DNA of 64,000 nt, from positions 46,833,013-46,897,012 of the forward strand of contig JAKTNV010000005.1 of NCBI GenBank assembly GCA_022747635.1, written 5' to 3'. The stretch's first letter is position 1; each line of letters starts with the position of its first letter. Below, piece by piece: positions 1-13,084 of the stretch. Under the pieces are notes generated by a model. The model was not told where the DNA came from and did no database searches. It saw nothing but the letters and a program-made list of their open reading frames with translations. The translations under genes and the position numbers were made by a program. Origin of the DNA: Hetaerina americana. Taxonomy: Eukaryota; Arthropoda; Insecta; Odonata; Calopterygidae.

Positions 1-189
1 AAATCAGATCGGACAGCTGAATAACACGACAGGAAATTCTTATTAGTAAGCATCAATCCATGGCTGAAAATAAGGGCGTCCAACATTTTCTGTTACAATC
101 GGTTATGGTTATGTATCATGGCCAATAATATCAGCATGTAAAAGAATATTTGCTGTAATGCTGTTGTGCTAGGGAAAAATAATGAACGT

Positions 190-1290
190 TACATGAGAAG
201 CACGTGGGTAGTCTGAACTCAACAATTAAATGAAACAGGTTTCATTTAGAAATAATTTTTTTGCATCATAGCCTCCGATTACCGTGATACACTTTTTTCG
301 GCGATGCTCCAACTTTTTCAACCCTTCCAAATAGTAGTTCACGTTTTTCTCTGCAAAAGAAGGCGTTTACGTATGCGATAACCCCTCGTCCGAAGAAAAT
401 CCTTCTCCTCCAAGCAAAACATTAAGGCTAGGAAACAGGAAAATGTCGCTGGTGGCCAGATCTGGTTAACACGGTGAGTGGTCAGCCGATTCGAAGTGCG
501 AATCGTGGATTGTAGCCATAGCGATCGCCGAAGTGTGAGCAGTTGCGTTGTCGTGATGGAAAAGCACTTTCTTCTTCTTCAAATTCGGTCGTATGATTTT
601 TAATTTCTGCCTTCAGCTTATCAAGTAGTGATGCGTAATACTATTTTGTTATTGTTTTACCTTTTTGAAGATAATCGATGGGCACGATTCCGTGGCTATC
701 CAGAAAAAGGCAGTCGTCTTCATCCCGGCTAATGGATCCGTCTTCGCATTTTTAGGAGCAGGTTCACCGTTTAATGTCCACTGTTTTGACTGTTCCTTCG
801 TCTCAGGAGTGTAGTGGTGAATACAATTTATGTATACAGAAGGAATTAGCAAATAAGAACTCGCTTTGCTTAAATCGCTCCAACAGGACCTTGGAAATAT
901 TCATTCGAATGCGTTTTTGGTCCAAAGTCAGCAAACGCGGCACACAACATGCGGATAGATTACGCATACCCAATTCTTCAGTCAAAGTATGACAATCGCA
1001 TTCTTTCGACTTACCCATAGCCTCTGCTTTCTCTATAACCTTGAATCGACGGTTGTCCAGAACCACTTGGTGAACCTTTCTAATGTTACCGGTGGTTGTC
1101 TCAGTTTTTACCCGTCCCGAACGCACATCATCAGCCAAGCTGTTACGGCCTCGTTTAAATTCAGCTGACAAAAATTTCACGGCCGCAAATGATCATGAGA
1201 AGTTCCCGTATACGGTGTCCGACTTATCTTTAATTTTTGTAAGGGTATCGAATTTCAAAAACAAATATTCACAAACATAATGACAGATTG
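190..1290 (-). pseudogene. mariner transposase remnant (DD34D type)
   Basis: Decayed copy of a mariner cut-and-paste transposase, read on the minus strand in several frames. The N-terminal helix-turn-helix region is recognisable near 800-1180 (RSGRVKTETT, VHQVVLDNRR, LTEELGMRNLSA, VPRLLTLDQKRIRMN), followed by HHYTPETKEQSKQW near 700-830. The second catalytic Asp lies in an HHDN motif (Asp codon 550-552). The third lies in ATSDIFLFP (Asp codon 445-447), exactly 105 bases further on, the DD34D spacing of mariner. The C-terminal part (LEHRRKKCI) reaches about 250. The first catalytic Asp region (normally TxDETW) is destroyed, and stops and frameshifts occur throughout, so it is dead. I could not define clean inverted repeats; the edges are approximate. 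Confidence 0.88.
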
Positions 1291-3599
1291 ATACTCAATT
1301 TTTTTTCCATTTTCACAAAAACCATCACAATGAGTTACTCAAACGAGTGTAAAACAACAACTGAGCTTTTAAACATTACAACGAGCGCTGTAATGTTTGT
1401 GAGTACTCTACTACGCATGCACAAACACATTTTCCAAATTTCATCGAAGTGTGCTGTTATTTTCATGTTGAGTCCGGAAGCATTTTAGACAATCCTTTTA
1501 TTTATTGCGGAGTGGTATAAAAATGTAACCTAATCAATAATCTAAAAAAGAAAATATACAATTTAATATAACTTATTGAAAGACATGAGATCATTACCAA
1601 ATATGCCGTTTCCGTATGAACGAGCAGGAAAAATTTGAAATTTGAATATACTTCGGGGATTGTTGAAATTCGAACTGAGTAAAAAGATGTGCCAAATCAC
1701 TCATAAGATCATATGGCTAGGTTTGAGCGGAGGTGATTATCATTTGATTCTAAAAGTTGCGAATGCATAATATTAGAGATCAGAATTTCCTATGTCAATG
1801 ATCTTGGTCAATTTTTTAATTTTTGCTTGTTCTAATTTTGGAATAAAATCTCAATTTTAGTGAACAGAGTGATATTTGGTCAAATTTTTTCCATTACATT
1901 TTCGCCTGAGTGGCGGACTGTTGAAATAACAAAACTGAACAAAATCACTACAATTATAAAACTAATGGAACAATAGTAATAAACAATTATTTTACAAAAA
2001 AGGAAGGCATAACAAAGAAGTTGAAACCTTTTGCCACGCTAAAGAACCTTTTTGGGATGCCAAAGAAGGGACGGAAACGATTAAATGGAAGAGTAGTTAA
2101 TGAAGATTCATTATAAAAGAACTTAAGATAAGGAGAGGAAGGATGAAGAGGTAGAGCAGGAAAAGGTGGCTATACTACGAGAAGAATAACCTGTTTGGTA
2201 AAGAAAATGATGTAGAGATGTAAAATATGCAATAATGTGGACAAAGAAAACCACGTTCAATGGTCTGACATGTGGGTAGAAATAGCTGTAGACTGTAACG
2301 GCATTTTTGCGTACTTCTCAGGGAAAAATATGATCATTGTTACGCTATGTATTCTAAAATTCAATTAGAAATAACTTTCACCGAACTATATTTTTTTAAA
2401 TGTTGATTGAAAGTTAAGAGCGTGGAAGATCATTGCTTGCTCGTATTTTTCCAGAGAAGGAATGCCTTATAGCTTAGGCTTAAAGATTAGTTTATTTTAA
2501 TTTTTGTCCAAAAATACCATCCAGAGAATATGATATACATGCATTTTTATATTTATTTCATTTTATTGCCTTATTGTTAATGTATTACTGTAGATTAAGC
2601 TCAAGTTTGATTAAACTCCCATTTTTGAAACAGAAAATGAAATTACGTATCCATTTTGAGTTTATTCATCATTTCTAGTAATGATTGAATACACTTTCGT
2701 AGTCGTATTTGCATTATATATCCGGCAATAAATTACGATGAGTATTACATTCATGGATGTTTGAATAACAGTCGCTCAGATCGTAAAATCATTCATTTAT
2801 TCTGCTGAATTATGAATTTTTCTCTAAGTGCTTGGAGGTATCACCTTTTTTTCGCTCATTTATGGTATGCATATTAGCTTATGTAATTGAGCCAGAATTT
2901 AGTGTGTCTACAGTGTACACATTGAATATATATGCCGTTGATTTTTCATTTGAATTTTATACTCTATGTAAATCACAAGTCTACCTCTTGGGATAATATC
3001 CTAATATACTTTTAGGGAATGTTCACGTTATCGATACTAGGCATTATTTCGTCATGAATACATTTTATTCATGAATAATTTCACACTTTCCACTTAGAAA
3101 ATTTGCATCTCAATAGTTTTCCCAACTGCAATGAATTCATAGAAAAGTTCACATTTATTAGTAAAAAGTTTCATGAGGAGGGTTCTTTTAATTCCATCGG
3201 AAGAGGTCAACTGAGTTCTATTGGAATGAATGAGCATCAAATAGATTCAGAGTCTGGATTTTTTTTAGGAATTCTGAATTTCATGTACCCACGGCGTGGA
3301 TTTAAATATTGTGATCATTATCGAGTCACATTTGCGTTTGTCGCTATTGGCTGCCTTGACTATTGCAATGTACAAGTTTTTCTTCTAACAAAACGTATGC
3401 AGTATACCTATTTAAATCACGTGACGACTTGCAATTTATCACGCATGCAATATTTTTTTGCGTGGATTCGAATTCTTAGGGATATGGTAGGATTTATACC
3501 CGCTTTAATTGACACTTCGGTATCCCTTAACCCTTCGTTTCATGTTGCTTTTTTATTCCCAGAGATAGTAAATACGAAAAGAACCCTTGCCATCCTTCA
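1291..3599. other. AT-rich stretch without a recognised gene
   Basis: AT-rich DNA with many stops in all frames over most of its length. A reading frame of 224 codons runs 3103-3777 on the plus strand, but it opens at a TTG, has its first ATG only about 40 codons in, and resembles no protein I know. I see no element ends or tandem repeats here. Confidence 0.5.
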
Positions 3600-4860
3600 A
3601 GTCCGTAGGAATGCACTGAGAGCTTTGAGTGCAACCGTCCTTCGCATCCCGAGTCCCGCTGTCGCCGTCTGCGACCCCGTAATCCCGGGAAATGTTCCCC
3701 GGCTCCCACGGTGCAAGGGCGAGATTAAGCGCGAATGGGAGGACGTGCTCGGGCGTCCTGTGGGATGCCTATCTTGAGGGTCTCGTTTCATGCCTAGCTC
3801 GGTGTAACCAAGAAGTGCGAGAGGAGGGCCGTGGTGGATGGGAAAGTGGGGGGAACGTTAGATTTCCAGTGAGGACAATAGACAGTTCGAGGCGGAACAT
3901 GTGTGCTGCACTAGGAGACCGCGATAGCTCCAAATGTCTTTCACCAACCGCGTTTCCCAATCTTTCTCCTCTCCTTCATTGCTTTCTTCCCTCCTGGAAC
4001 TCCCTTTCTTCGGAGAGGTCGCAGAAAAAAGGGGAGGAGGAGGGGAGAAAATGGGAGACTGAGGAGTGAAAGAAGTCACCTCCTCTCAACCCGATCCTCC
4101 TCTCTCTCTCCTCCCCCGTCTGAATCTCTTCCTCGGAGAGATTCTTGCGCGCACGCGTTGGAGTGCGTGAGCCGTGTGTGTGTGTGCGTGCGTGGGGTCG
4201 TGTGTGCCGTACCCGATCATGCGCGTGCGTGTTTGTTGCGGGAGGGCGCACGCGTGTGCGTGTGCGATGGCTGTCGGGGATACAGCATGATACGGAATTC
4301 GGTGTTCTCTCGATCGGGATTTCTTTTATTTCGGAGACAGGGGACACTGGAATTCATCCGTAGAGGATTTGGGGGAAAGAGGTCGGACGGGGGAGTAGAT
4401 GGGGCGTCGAGGAGGAAGCACAGAAGACGTTTGGGTGTGGCGAAGGGGCGCGGGAGGGGGCTGGCCGATCGGGGGTGAGCCGGGGGATGAAGCTTTCGGA
4501 GAGGTGGAAGGGGTGGATCTGCTCTCGCGACTGAAATTGGGGTGAAGGGATGGGGGCTATGGAGGGGAGTGGATGTAGTAGTAGGGATTTGTGAGAACTT
4601 GGGAAGAGGAGAGGGTGGATCGAGCCCAAGAAAGGGAGCATTGGGGTGGGAGGTGGGTGTGGAAATTGCCGCGGAACGGTGGGGAAGGGGAAAAACATAA
4701 GCGCTGCTGTGCGATGCGGAAGGGATAAAAAGAAAATGGGCGAGGGAAGGGATGGAGATAGTAATGGAAGAAAAGGGATATGGGGGAATAGTGGGCGCAT
4801 GAGCGGAGAAGCGAATGGAAAAGAAGTTGGAGTAATGAAAACGGTAACCTAACCGGAAAG
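3600..4860. other. GC-rich, strand-asymmetric block
   Basis: A sharp rise in G+C against the AT-rich surroundings. The plus strand is mixed to pyrimidine-rich at 3930-4140, then becomes strongly purine-rich (G and A) at about 4360-4860. This asymmetry opens long frames on both strands (for example 4217-4966 minus) whose products are low-complexity Pro/Ser/His or Gly/Arg/Glu and look like by-products of composition. It may be a CpG-rich regulatory segment; no exon or promoter motif was recognised. Confidence 0.5.
4146..4267. repeat. alternating GT/GC low-complexity tract
   Basis: About 120 bases of purine-pyrimidine alternation built from gt, gc and cg steps, including GTGTGTGTGTGCGTGCG and GCGCACGCGTGTGCGTGTGCG-like runs. 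Such alternation can adopt Z-DNA; that is general knowledge, not shown here. Confidence 0.7.
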
Positions 4861-5939
4861 AATGGCAATAAAAATGAGAGGCTACGATAGAAATAAAAAT
4901 AAGGGTCCTTATCAAAAAAAAATGTAGATCAATTTCATCGTACAACCTAGAGAATTTCATGTGCACTAGTCGAATGCGTGGGGTGCGGTAGTTATGATTC
5001 CTCGGTAAATTGTGGTGAAATACGATTTCTTAAGATATCGATGGTCGATTTAGTGATTAAAGTTCACTTTTGGTTGATTCAACATTTGATACCGACTAAC
5101 AGCTAAGTGAAATATTTAATTGAAAGCAATGAGAGAGAATATTTATAATTGATAACCGACTATTTTAGTTACGCTTTTTGGACATACCATCTATCAGATA
5201 CTCTCTTCGACTTTTTCTGTTTCACTTGAACTGGATATTTATTGTACGAGTACTAAATGTAGAGGTGTGAAATAAATCAACTTAGAACACATAAATATAC
5301 CAAATTATAGCTATTGTTCCTGTGAATTCGTCTTTTCCTCAGTTTTCTTCAGATTGCGAATCGTCGTGGGATGTTTCTTATGTTTACAGGGTTGCACAAG
5401 ATCGTACAAAATAAGAATTAATGCAACAGAATACAAATATTAGAATAAATCAGAATGCAATACTTAGTAAGGTTTAATCTATAAGCAAGAATTAAGTTAA
5501 ATTATCACATTTTAAAATAAAATAATTTAGCATAAATACTAAGAAACATTATACCTGTCCATTTAAATAAATTTTCTTTCATTAGTCTTCAGACGGTCTT
5601 AGTCAAAGTTGAGAGAAAAATATGCATCTTTTCATGCAAAAAGAGTCTTTTATTTTTCCGTGGAAATTGTAACAACTCACAATTTTAATAGTAATCAATA
5701 TGGAGATGTCTAATTGTAATTATCCGTCGTCTACTTGCGCTTGCCTTCTTATGCCTATCTAATTTTGCCGATTTCAACCGAGACAAGAATTTGCACAACT
5801 CATATCTTTGAGGTATCTTACGAACCACTTTACTTTCTTCATTAATTTGGTATCCTCAGCCTGGAAACATCTAATTAAAACTAAGGGACTATCTTTCCTA
5901 CAATATTATATTGCCCGGCATCTTCGTTGCATGCAGTAG
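4861..5939. other. AT-rich stretch, nothing recognised
   Basis: AT-rich sequence with no frame of interest, no inverted repeats of note and no similarity I can recognise. Confidence 0.5.
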
Positions 5940-6620
5940 GCGGGGATATTCTTGGCGGTTGATTAACATCAGCGTTCCGGGCTCGGCCTGGAAGAATGGA
6001 AGGGATCCGGGCGAAATCAAAAGAAACATCGACTAGGGCAGCGGCGGCCTGGCGAGCGGGGGTAAGGGTGAATGGAAGACCCGACAGGGAGTCCGAGGGG
6101 ATGGGTGGGCTGTATGTGTGTTGTAAGGGGTCGGAAGGAAGAGGGTGGGGTAGCTGGGTTCGGGGAGGTTGTGTGAGTGTGTGGAGTCGGGAGAGGCCTC
6201 CTCGCCCGGCAGGGAATTAGGAAAGGTGCGGTTGGATTGGGGGCTTGTTCAGTTCTCACGGTTCCTGGAGCGCGTCCGAGGAAATGACTCCGGAGCCTCG
6301 TCCTTCCTGATCAACTCCAACACCTCTCCTCCCGCCCCATGTCCTTCTCCCTCGCCTCCCCCCCACTCCAGGGATTCCCTGTCCCCTCTGCGGGCCTATT
6401 CCCGCGAACGGCGGGAAACAACTTCTTTCCCCCGACCCCTTCTCTCCTTTCCGCACATTTCCTCCCTCCCCCCCCACATTTCCTCTCCCGGCTCACCCTA
6501 TTCATTTTTCTTCATCCCTTTCATCTGTTGTTTCCCCTATTCCGCTTCTCTCTTCAACCTCCTCCCCCCCGGCCTTTCCTCTCCATCTTTTGGGAGTTGA
6601 TTCTCGTGATTAACTACGTC
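5940..6620. other. GC-rich, strand-asymmetric block
   Basis: G-rich on the plus strand to about 6260, then C/T-rich (ctcc, cccc runs) to about 6590. Translations in this block are low-complexity on both strands. It may be a CpG-rich regulatory segment; no specific motif supports that. Confidence 0.45.
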
Positions 6621-8221
6621 AATAAAGACTCCTCGTTTCACCGCCTTCTTTTTGCACGAGCACCGTTTTCTAAGGAGAGGGTTTGTTATTTTATGAGTGA
6701 ATGATTATTTTCTCGGAGCAATTTCTCGTTAGAATGTTGCGTCTCAATTTTTGTATGAAAAGAAAAAAATGATGCTGCGTCGTCATAAATAAATAGGAGG
6801 AAGGGAGTATCCTTTAATTCCTCCCCCCTCCCGAGATGTCATCACTTTTATGAGTAGCAAGTTATGGAGTTTTCAATATGTTATACTTGATAGATAATAT
6901 ACTTGGTAGGTGATTATGTTCTACTATTAATAATAATGTACCTTCTCCTCCCTTGGTCCCAGATAACTACTACTATGTGATTTCTGCCTTGTTTGTCAAA
7001 CCTTGCTTTGATCATTTCCCTTCCCATTAATCCCGCTCCTCTTCCCTATCTCCATTTCCTCCCCCTCCAATCGACGCTTTGCCCCTTGCTGTGTTTGAGG
7101 CAAGTATACAAACTCGCAACTATATACATTATTCACCAGAAGATGACGAAGTAACATCGAAACCATGGTCGCAATAAATTATTACTAATACTGGAAAGTG
7201 TAATCCCTTATCCACCAATCTACCATGTTCGTCTTCCACAACTTCACGTCTGAATCGTCGCCATTTTTTTTACATTAATTTAAAGTTCTTTATACTTAGC
7301 GGAAAGGAATTGTTCTATGTTGCTATGATAATCACCAATTCATTCATTTCTGCATACTTCGTTAAAAGGATGTCCAATTGTTAGAGATTTTTCATTTTCA
7401 TCGTCTGGGTATTAATTTTTTTCGTTTCCAAAACGGATATGAATATTATTCTTCAAAACATATTTTCAGTAACAAGGCTCTATTTTTTTTGTAAATTAGG
7501 TAGCCATCATTTGCGCAGGAAAGTATTAATTAAACATGAAAACGACTAAACTTCGCTAGCATAATAACTGAAATTTCATTAAGCGCTTGCTTGCCTTTGT
7601 GCCAGTAACCCATACCAGATTCGATAAAATCGATCGTACAAACGGTATGAATGACAGTCGTTCATTCATTTTTTTCGGTTTTAGTACTATCACTCATGTT
7701 AACTTAAGTCTAGAAATAATAAAGTATACTATATGAAATTTTAATGTTACCAATAAATAGAGGAGACCGGAAACAATGTATCCATAAAATTAAAACAATT
7801 TAAATTCTCTAAAGTTTTATAATTTGTGTCAAAATGCCAAGTACCAATGGTATCTTACAACCTTCCAGAGGTAGATGGGCCTTCTAAAATACAGCGTAAC
7901 TGTAGAGCCCTTTGTCTGTGTCAGTTTTCATCACATTCAGCGAATATGTGTTGAACAGTTAAAGGGACACCGCTGTCTCGACCCATGAAGGTTAATCTCC
8001 ACGTCAGGAATTAATCCGTTTGCGGGCTGTGGGCAACCATTAATCAGCCATAAAATATTAACCCATGCAGGCGATCGTTCCTATAGTATTATTGTTAAGC
8101 TAGTTATTGTTTAAAACTTGTATAGCCTGGTTATAAGTCATCAAATGTTTTCTAAATCTTCATTCAAAACCACAATAAGGAACAGTATCTAGTGTAGATA
8201 TTGAAATACCACATTCAATTG

Positions 8222-8223
<2 letters not shown>
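6621..8223. other. AT-rich stretch, nothing recognised
   Basis: AT-rich sequence without long frames, element ends or tandem repeats that I can support. Confidence 0.45.

Positions 8224-8284
<61 letters not shown>
8224..8284. repeat. (TA)n microsatellite
   Basis: About 30 uninterrupted AT units. No transposon abuts it, unlike the TA tracts at 10.3-10.9 kb. Confidence 0.98.
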
Positions 8285-8285
<1 letters not shown>

Positions 8286-10347
8286 AGAAGAAATCACGTA
8301 ATATTTTTCACTAAAATCACGTGACTGGATGGATAGGAGGTTTTAAATGCCTGATAAATATCCATCTCAAGGATCGGACAAAATATTTTTGTATATTACG
8401 AGTTTGAAACTCAAAGGTGCGCTTTTAAAGGTAAATTAAAATTTTTCTATAGTCACCGTAAAATATTCTTAAGTTCACATTAAGTATTTGGAATATTTCG
8501 CTCGGCATTCTTAACGCCAACCCATTAATGCTTCACGATGTGTTTTTTATCACAAATAACATTCATTGAAAAATGAATTCAATATTCTAGACTTGTGTCC
8601 ATTCCTATATATATTTCATAAACTTTGCAACGCACACTGTGGTAATGTTACAGCGAAATTAACCTCAAAACTTTAAAGGTCACAATTAATGAGAAAATAC
8701 TTGTGACTCGATTCTCAATGGGAATTAAACATCGCACATGCCTTACAAATGAGTCACCCTGGTGGCATCTTTAAAACAAAGCATATTGTCTGCTAGTGCA
8801 GGAATAAAGTTTTAAATCAATACTTCATTAACGAGCTGTATGTCAGGTTATCGTGAAAATGTTGACATTTGCGCGAGTATTACTTATTTAGTTGAAGGGT
8901 TGAGATTTACTGGCTCGTTTACGTCATCCTATGAAGCACAAGACCCAGAACTCATGCGCTTAAAAATGGTTGAATTCATTCAATTAAGTTCTCCTACTTT
9001 GGTTTTCATTCCCTTTCACAGCTTAGAAGCTACTCTCCTCTTCCCCTCTCATCGCTCGGAATATACTCACGCCCTTCCCCCTATCTTTTTCCGTTCCTCC
9101 ACCTCCTCTTTATCGCGTGCTTCTCTAATTTCCTTTCCCAACCAGGGAAAAAGAGGGAGCTTTCCGCTCGACTGAAAAGGGCACCAAGTTCTCGTTGGGA
9201 GATATATTCGTGGGAGTTGGTCCTAAAGGAAATGGAGCATGCCTCTGGATTCCTTCCCTCGTATCCCCATCCTCCCCTCTACTGCCTGCTCTGTATCGGC
9301 TAATTAATATAGTGCAAACACCTCGCCGCCACCGCCAAAGCAGACCTTCCGGTCGTGAATCTTTTGATTATATTCATGGTGTTCGCTCTATTTGTATATT
9401 TTTGGGAACCCCGCAAAACTTCGGTGCATCATGTTGGAGGTTGTTTTTATGATGCGGTGCGGTCGCGTCAAAAAGATATCCCAGGACCAACGAGTGACTG
9501 CGTTGGCTTGGAAATTGTCGGGGGAGGGGGATTTCCATTTGTATCCTCTCCGGTTGAAATCGATTGGACGGAATGCGATAGTTCTTATCGCATTAATGGA
9601 GATTCGCTTTACCACCGCAGTGCGTGTCCATTAGCTAATTAGGAGAAGTAAGCCAATTCGGTTTATCTATTAGATGAGAGTTTCTTTAGAATTTAAAGTA
9701 ATTATTTTCGCAGTAATTACCTTAACCTTTGTTCTACCTATGTTCTCATACCATTTACCGCAATCCTACTTGCAGAAAACACTACACGGCCATGCATTTT
9801 ATTCAATGGCTAATAGGTCTATTATATTCCCCTAGGTAATGGAAAAGAACTGCGCTAGTATGTCACAAAACCGCTCAAATATATATCATGCAGTAGTTGT
9901 CTTCACATCTTCATACCCAACTTCTATCAGGGTTGCCGAATTAGTATGAACGTTATAAATTCAAAACGTTTTCATCACGCAGATTGAAAAAATGTAGTAT
10001 GTACAAATGTTTACCCGTAATTATTCAGAAAATATGATGGATTATCTATAAAGTTAGGAAAACATAACATGAAATCAAGTTATAAGTACATTTAGATGTA
10101 TTCTATAAGAGGTTGTATGAAAAATAAGTTAATATTTCTAGAGATTTTCACAAGAAATCGTCGAAATTATTTCACTTTTAATTATGATCTAAAATTTTGC
10201 TAATACCTTTTTCTCCTGTGTTTAAAATTATTTGATATATTTTTTGAAACTTAATTAAAATTTGGAATATGATTATATTTCCTTTTTTCGTAATTAAAAT
10301 AATTCTAGAATTAAGATACCTCCATAACCTATTAAGACGAGTGTAAA
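8285..10347. other. mostly AT-rich stretch, nothing recognised
   Basis: Includes a moderately C/T-rich part at 9000-9310 with short frames on both strands (8840-9175, 9195-9452, 9355-9642). None resembles a known protein and they overlap one another, so none is called. Confidence 0.4.
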
Positions 10348-10365
10348 TAAGTATATATATATATA

Positions 10366-10395
<30 letters not shown>
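10348..10395. repeat. (TA)n followed by (TTTA)n, SINE tail side
   Basis: A short TA run followed by about seven TTTA units. Read on the minus strand, this A-rich (TAAA)n tract sits at the 3' end of the adjacent tRNA-derived SINE and is probably its tail. Confidence 0.85.
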
Positions 10396-10396
<1 letters not shown>

Positions 10397-10676
10397 AACC
10401 ATAAACACATTAATCAACCCGAAGGTCGGCTTAGTAGGTGATGGTAGATATCACTCAGTACTAAGCCCTATACGGCGTTTGAAAATTCACACATCAGGGT
10501 AGGGGGGGCAGTGCCTTTCCCTGTGCCAGTTACGGTTTCCCAGGAAGACCTGGTACCCGAAAAATCACTTTAGCTTGGGTGGAGCTACGGATGCCCAGAG
10601 TGCCTTGCCCGGGAATCGAACCCGGGACCCTCCGGCCAGCAGTCCAACGCTCTACCCACTGGACTTCCGCGGCCCA
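10396..10676 (-). mobile_element. tRNA-derived SINE
   Basis: Read on the minus strand, the element starts with a tRNA-like head at about 10604-10676. The head has a clear RNA polymerase III B box (GGTTCGATTCC) and an A-box-like segment (AGTCCAGTGGGTAGAGC). A unique body of about 200 bases follows, then a (TAAA)n tail at the lower coordinates. A head, body and simple-repeat tail in this order is the standard plan of a tRNA-derived SINE. Both sides are TA microsatellite, so target-site duplications cannot be resolved. The head is not an intact tRNA gene: the anticodon stem does not pair well. Confidence 0.85.
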
Positions 10677-10900
<224 letters not shown>

Positions 10901-12186
10901 CACAGTGTGCGACGCTTATTTCCGGACAAAGTTCAAATTGAATTTCCCGCCTTACTGTAGTTCCACTGGAGGTCGCAATTGGCGTTCTTGAAAACTATAG
11001 GCATCTAGTAAACAGTCATAACCTCAAAATTTCCGATATTTCATGTACAAGTCCGGAATACAATCGAAGAGCCGCTATTATCGAAAGGTTTCGCGCTAGG
11101 CGTTGGCCCAGTGAAACCTTTCGATTCATCGGGTGCCCCAGATCAACTGTTTACGATATTTTGGCTAACTATAATGCTTCCGAGACGTCTGGGGAAGGTT
11201 TCACTAACTCGGCGAGGAAACCTCATTCGAGGAAACGCGTGTCACGAGCTGCGGCAGTAGGAGGCGCTGATTTCAGAGGACCCGGGGCGATCGCTGAGGA
11301 AATCGGCGTCAGAATTGAATGTTAACGAGCGAAAAATGCGTCGGATCGCAGATGCTACGGTACAATTCGCACACAATAAAGGTGCGAAACATGCTGTCTG
11401 AGGCTGCCAAAACAAAGCGGATTGCTTGCTGCAATCTGCTATTGTGTTCTCTAAAAAGTGAAGCTGCGGGGCGAATCAGATTCTTTTCTATTGAAAACAT
11501 TATCACCGTTGACGCGAAGATCAACCGGAGAAATGATCGCTGGCTCGCCCACGACCCCGAGGACGTTCCGATTGTTGCTTGAACAAAATTTCCGGCTAGT
11601 GTTCGCGTTCTAGGTCTTGTGTCCAGTGAGGGTGATATCATGCCACCATATTTCTTTGAAAAGGGACAAACTATCACAAAAGAAGTCTATCTGCAAATTT
11701 TGAAGAATGTCGTATAACCGAGGATGGTAACTGTGGCCTCGGGGAGACAATATGTCTTTCAACAGGACGGTGCACCAGCTCATACGAGTCATTTAGTCCA
11801 AAACTGGCTCTCACATAACATTGACATGTTCTGGTCAAAAGAATTCTGACCCCTGATTAGCTCGGACTTGAACCCTCTCGGCAATTACGCTTAGAGCACA
11901 GTCGAAAGAGTCACCAATAAGACGAGGCACCCTAATGTCGCATCTCTACGCACCGCTATCGTAGCAGCATTCACGAATATGGACAGCGCTGTTTTAAAGA
12001 GTGCGTGCGCTTCACTCCGGACAAGATTGGAGGCGGTCATTGCAGTTGAAGGGGGTTACATTGAATAATATTACTCTTGACAGATACAACTACTTGTATG
12101 TTAAAGGATTTTCATTTGTATTTTCTCTAAATAAATTTACTCTTAAACCAAAGTTTAATTTGTCCAGATTTAAGGGCGGTACCCTG
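10901..12186 (+). mobile_element. Tc1/mariner-superfamily element, D37D (maT-like), dead
   Basis: Degenerate DNA transposon with a plus-strand transposase remnant at about 10960-12068. Conserved segments are the paired-type DNA-binding part (TVYDIL), FFSIENIITVDAK (first Asp, 11511-11513), NRRNDRWLA, MPPYFF, VFQQDGAPAHTS (second Asp, 11766-11768), SSDLNPLG, then SACASLRTRLEAVIAVEGGYIE split near the stop at 12066. The second Asp and the position of the third are 114 bases apart, the D37D spacing of maT-like elements. The third Asp has become Gly (11880-11882), and stops and frameshifts break the frame. The two ends are diverged inverted repeats (10901-10945 and about 12145-12186), both abutting TA-rich sequence, as expected for TA target sites. 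Confidence 0.85.
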
Positions 12187-12204
12187 TATATATGTATATG
12201 AGTA

Positions 12205-12310
12205 TGTAGTAGTTGTTTTATGGGAGGTGACCGACAACTAAGGTCACCTGCGCCATTAGGGATGGATGGGAAAGGAACGGTAACGGCGTCGGCGTTAGCC
12301 TACAAGTATA
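12205..12310 (+). repeat. fragment of dispersed repeat shared with 57.85 kb
   Basis: Closely resembles 57857-57965: GGGAGGTGACCGACAACTAA here against GGGAGGCGACCGACAGCTGA there, then GCGCCAT..GGGATGGA.., then GGCGTCGGCGTTAGCCTAC against GGCGTCGGCATTAGCCTAC. Only the first third of the repeat is present. It begins just after the right end of the neighbouring transposon. Confidence 0.85.
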
Positions 12311-12839
12311 CATAAAATGTATACTATACACACATATTACCCAATGCCCCGGACAAAGAAGATGCTGATGGCATTTAAGTCAAAGGGAAGCAGAGAGCTA
12401 TGGTTCAGCCAGGTATTATATATTGATTTAGTACATCATATTATCCCATGAGTTTTTTCTGACAATGATATACATAAGTCAATATTATGTCGTCATTTGA
12501 CAGAATCCTACTTAGTTGGCATTACTTCTTATCCATATTACGATAAACGTTTTCTTGCTTGATAATTATGAAATACGAGTAGTATATAAACGAATTTTTT
12601 TGCTTGCACATCCAAGTGAACTTTTTATGCCCGGAAATGTCATTGAAAGTATCCATTATTTTTTATATAACAAGATAACAAGTAAAGAATGTTCGGTACC
12701 CTTCCACCAATCTAATATTTGAGATAGACACAATTAGAATATATTTAAATGATTCAATTTAATTCTCCGTTTCCTCTATTATATCTCATTTTTCTTATTT
12801 TCATGATCTCTAATTGTGACACAATGGCACTATAAATGT
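12311..12839. other. AT-rich stretch, nothing recognised
   Basis: No supported feature; short frames only. Confidence 0.4.
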
Positions 12840-13040
12840 ATTTTTAACATCAAGGCTGGATAGTTCCACTTCCAATTTATGCAGAAGTTTTATTCTGTAA
12901 GTTAACGGTTCCTCCGTGAGTCATGCCAGCCTAGTTTCCTTAACAATCTAGATGGGCTACTACATGTAGACTCGTACATTTATCGTAATCGCTTTCTACA
13001 AATCTAGATCGTCTTTTCTGCGCATAAACTGTGATGTTAT
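12840..13040 (-). pseudogene. CR1-like non-LTR retrotransposon, 3' end of ORF2
   Basis: The minus strand reads, with stops, as the C-terminal tail after the reverse transcriptase of CR1/jockey-type elements: MRRKDDL in the position of the usual VQRRAARF, then LRKLGWHDSRRNR and IKLLHKLEVEL. The same tail is recognisable at 13900-14400, but the two copies differ too much to be a recent duplication. Severely truncated and inactive. Confidence 0.6.
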
Positions 13041-13084
13041 ATTGATTGAATTGAGCTCTTACAGCTAGCACTATTGAATAAATT

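Noticed and set aside
3103..3777. Longest ATG-free plus-strand frame (224 codons) as a gene
   Set aside because: It opens at TTG, has its first ATG well inside, crosses from AT-rich to GC-rich DNA with a change in composition, and resembles no family. No splice or promoter context supports it.
4217..4966. Minus-strand frame of 249 codons as a protein
   Set aside because: The product is a Pro/Ser/His/Phe low-complexity translation of a G/A-rich strand; several overlapping frames on both strands are equally open.
10604..10676. Functional tRNA gene on the minus strand
   Set aside because: Good B box but poor anticodon stem, and it forms the head of a SINE with body and (TAAA)n tail.
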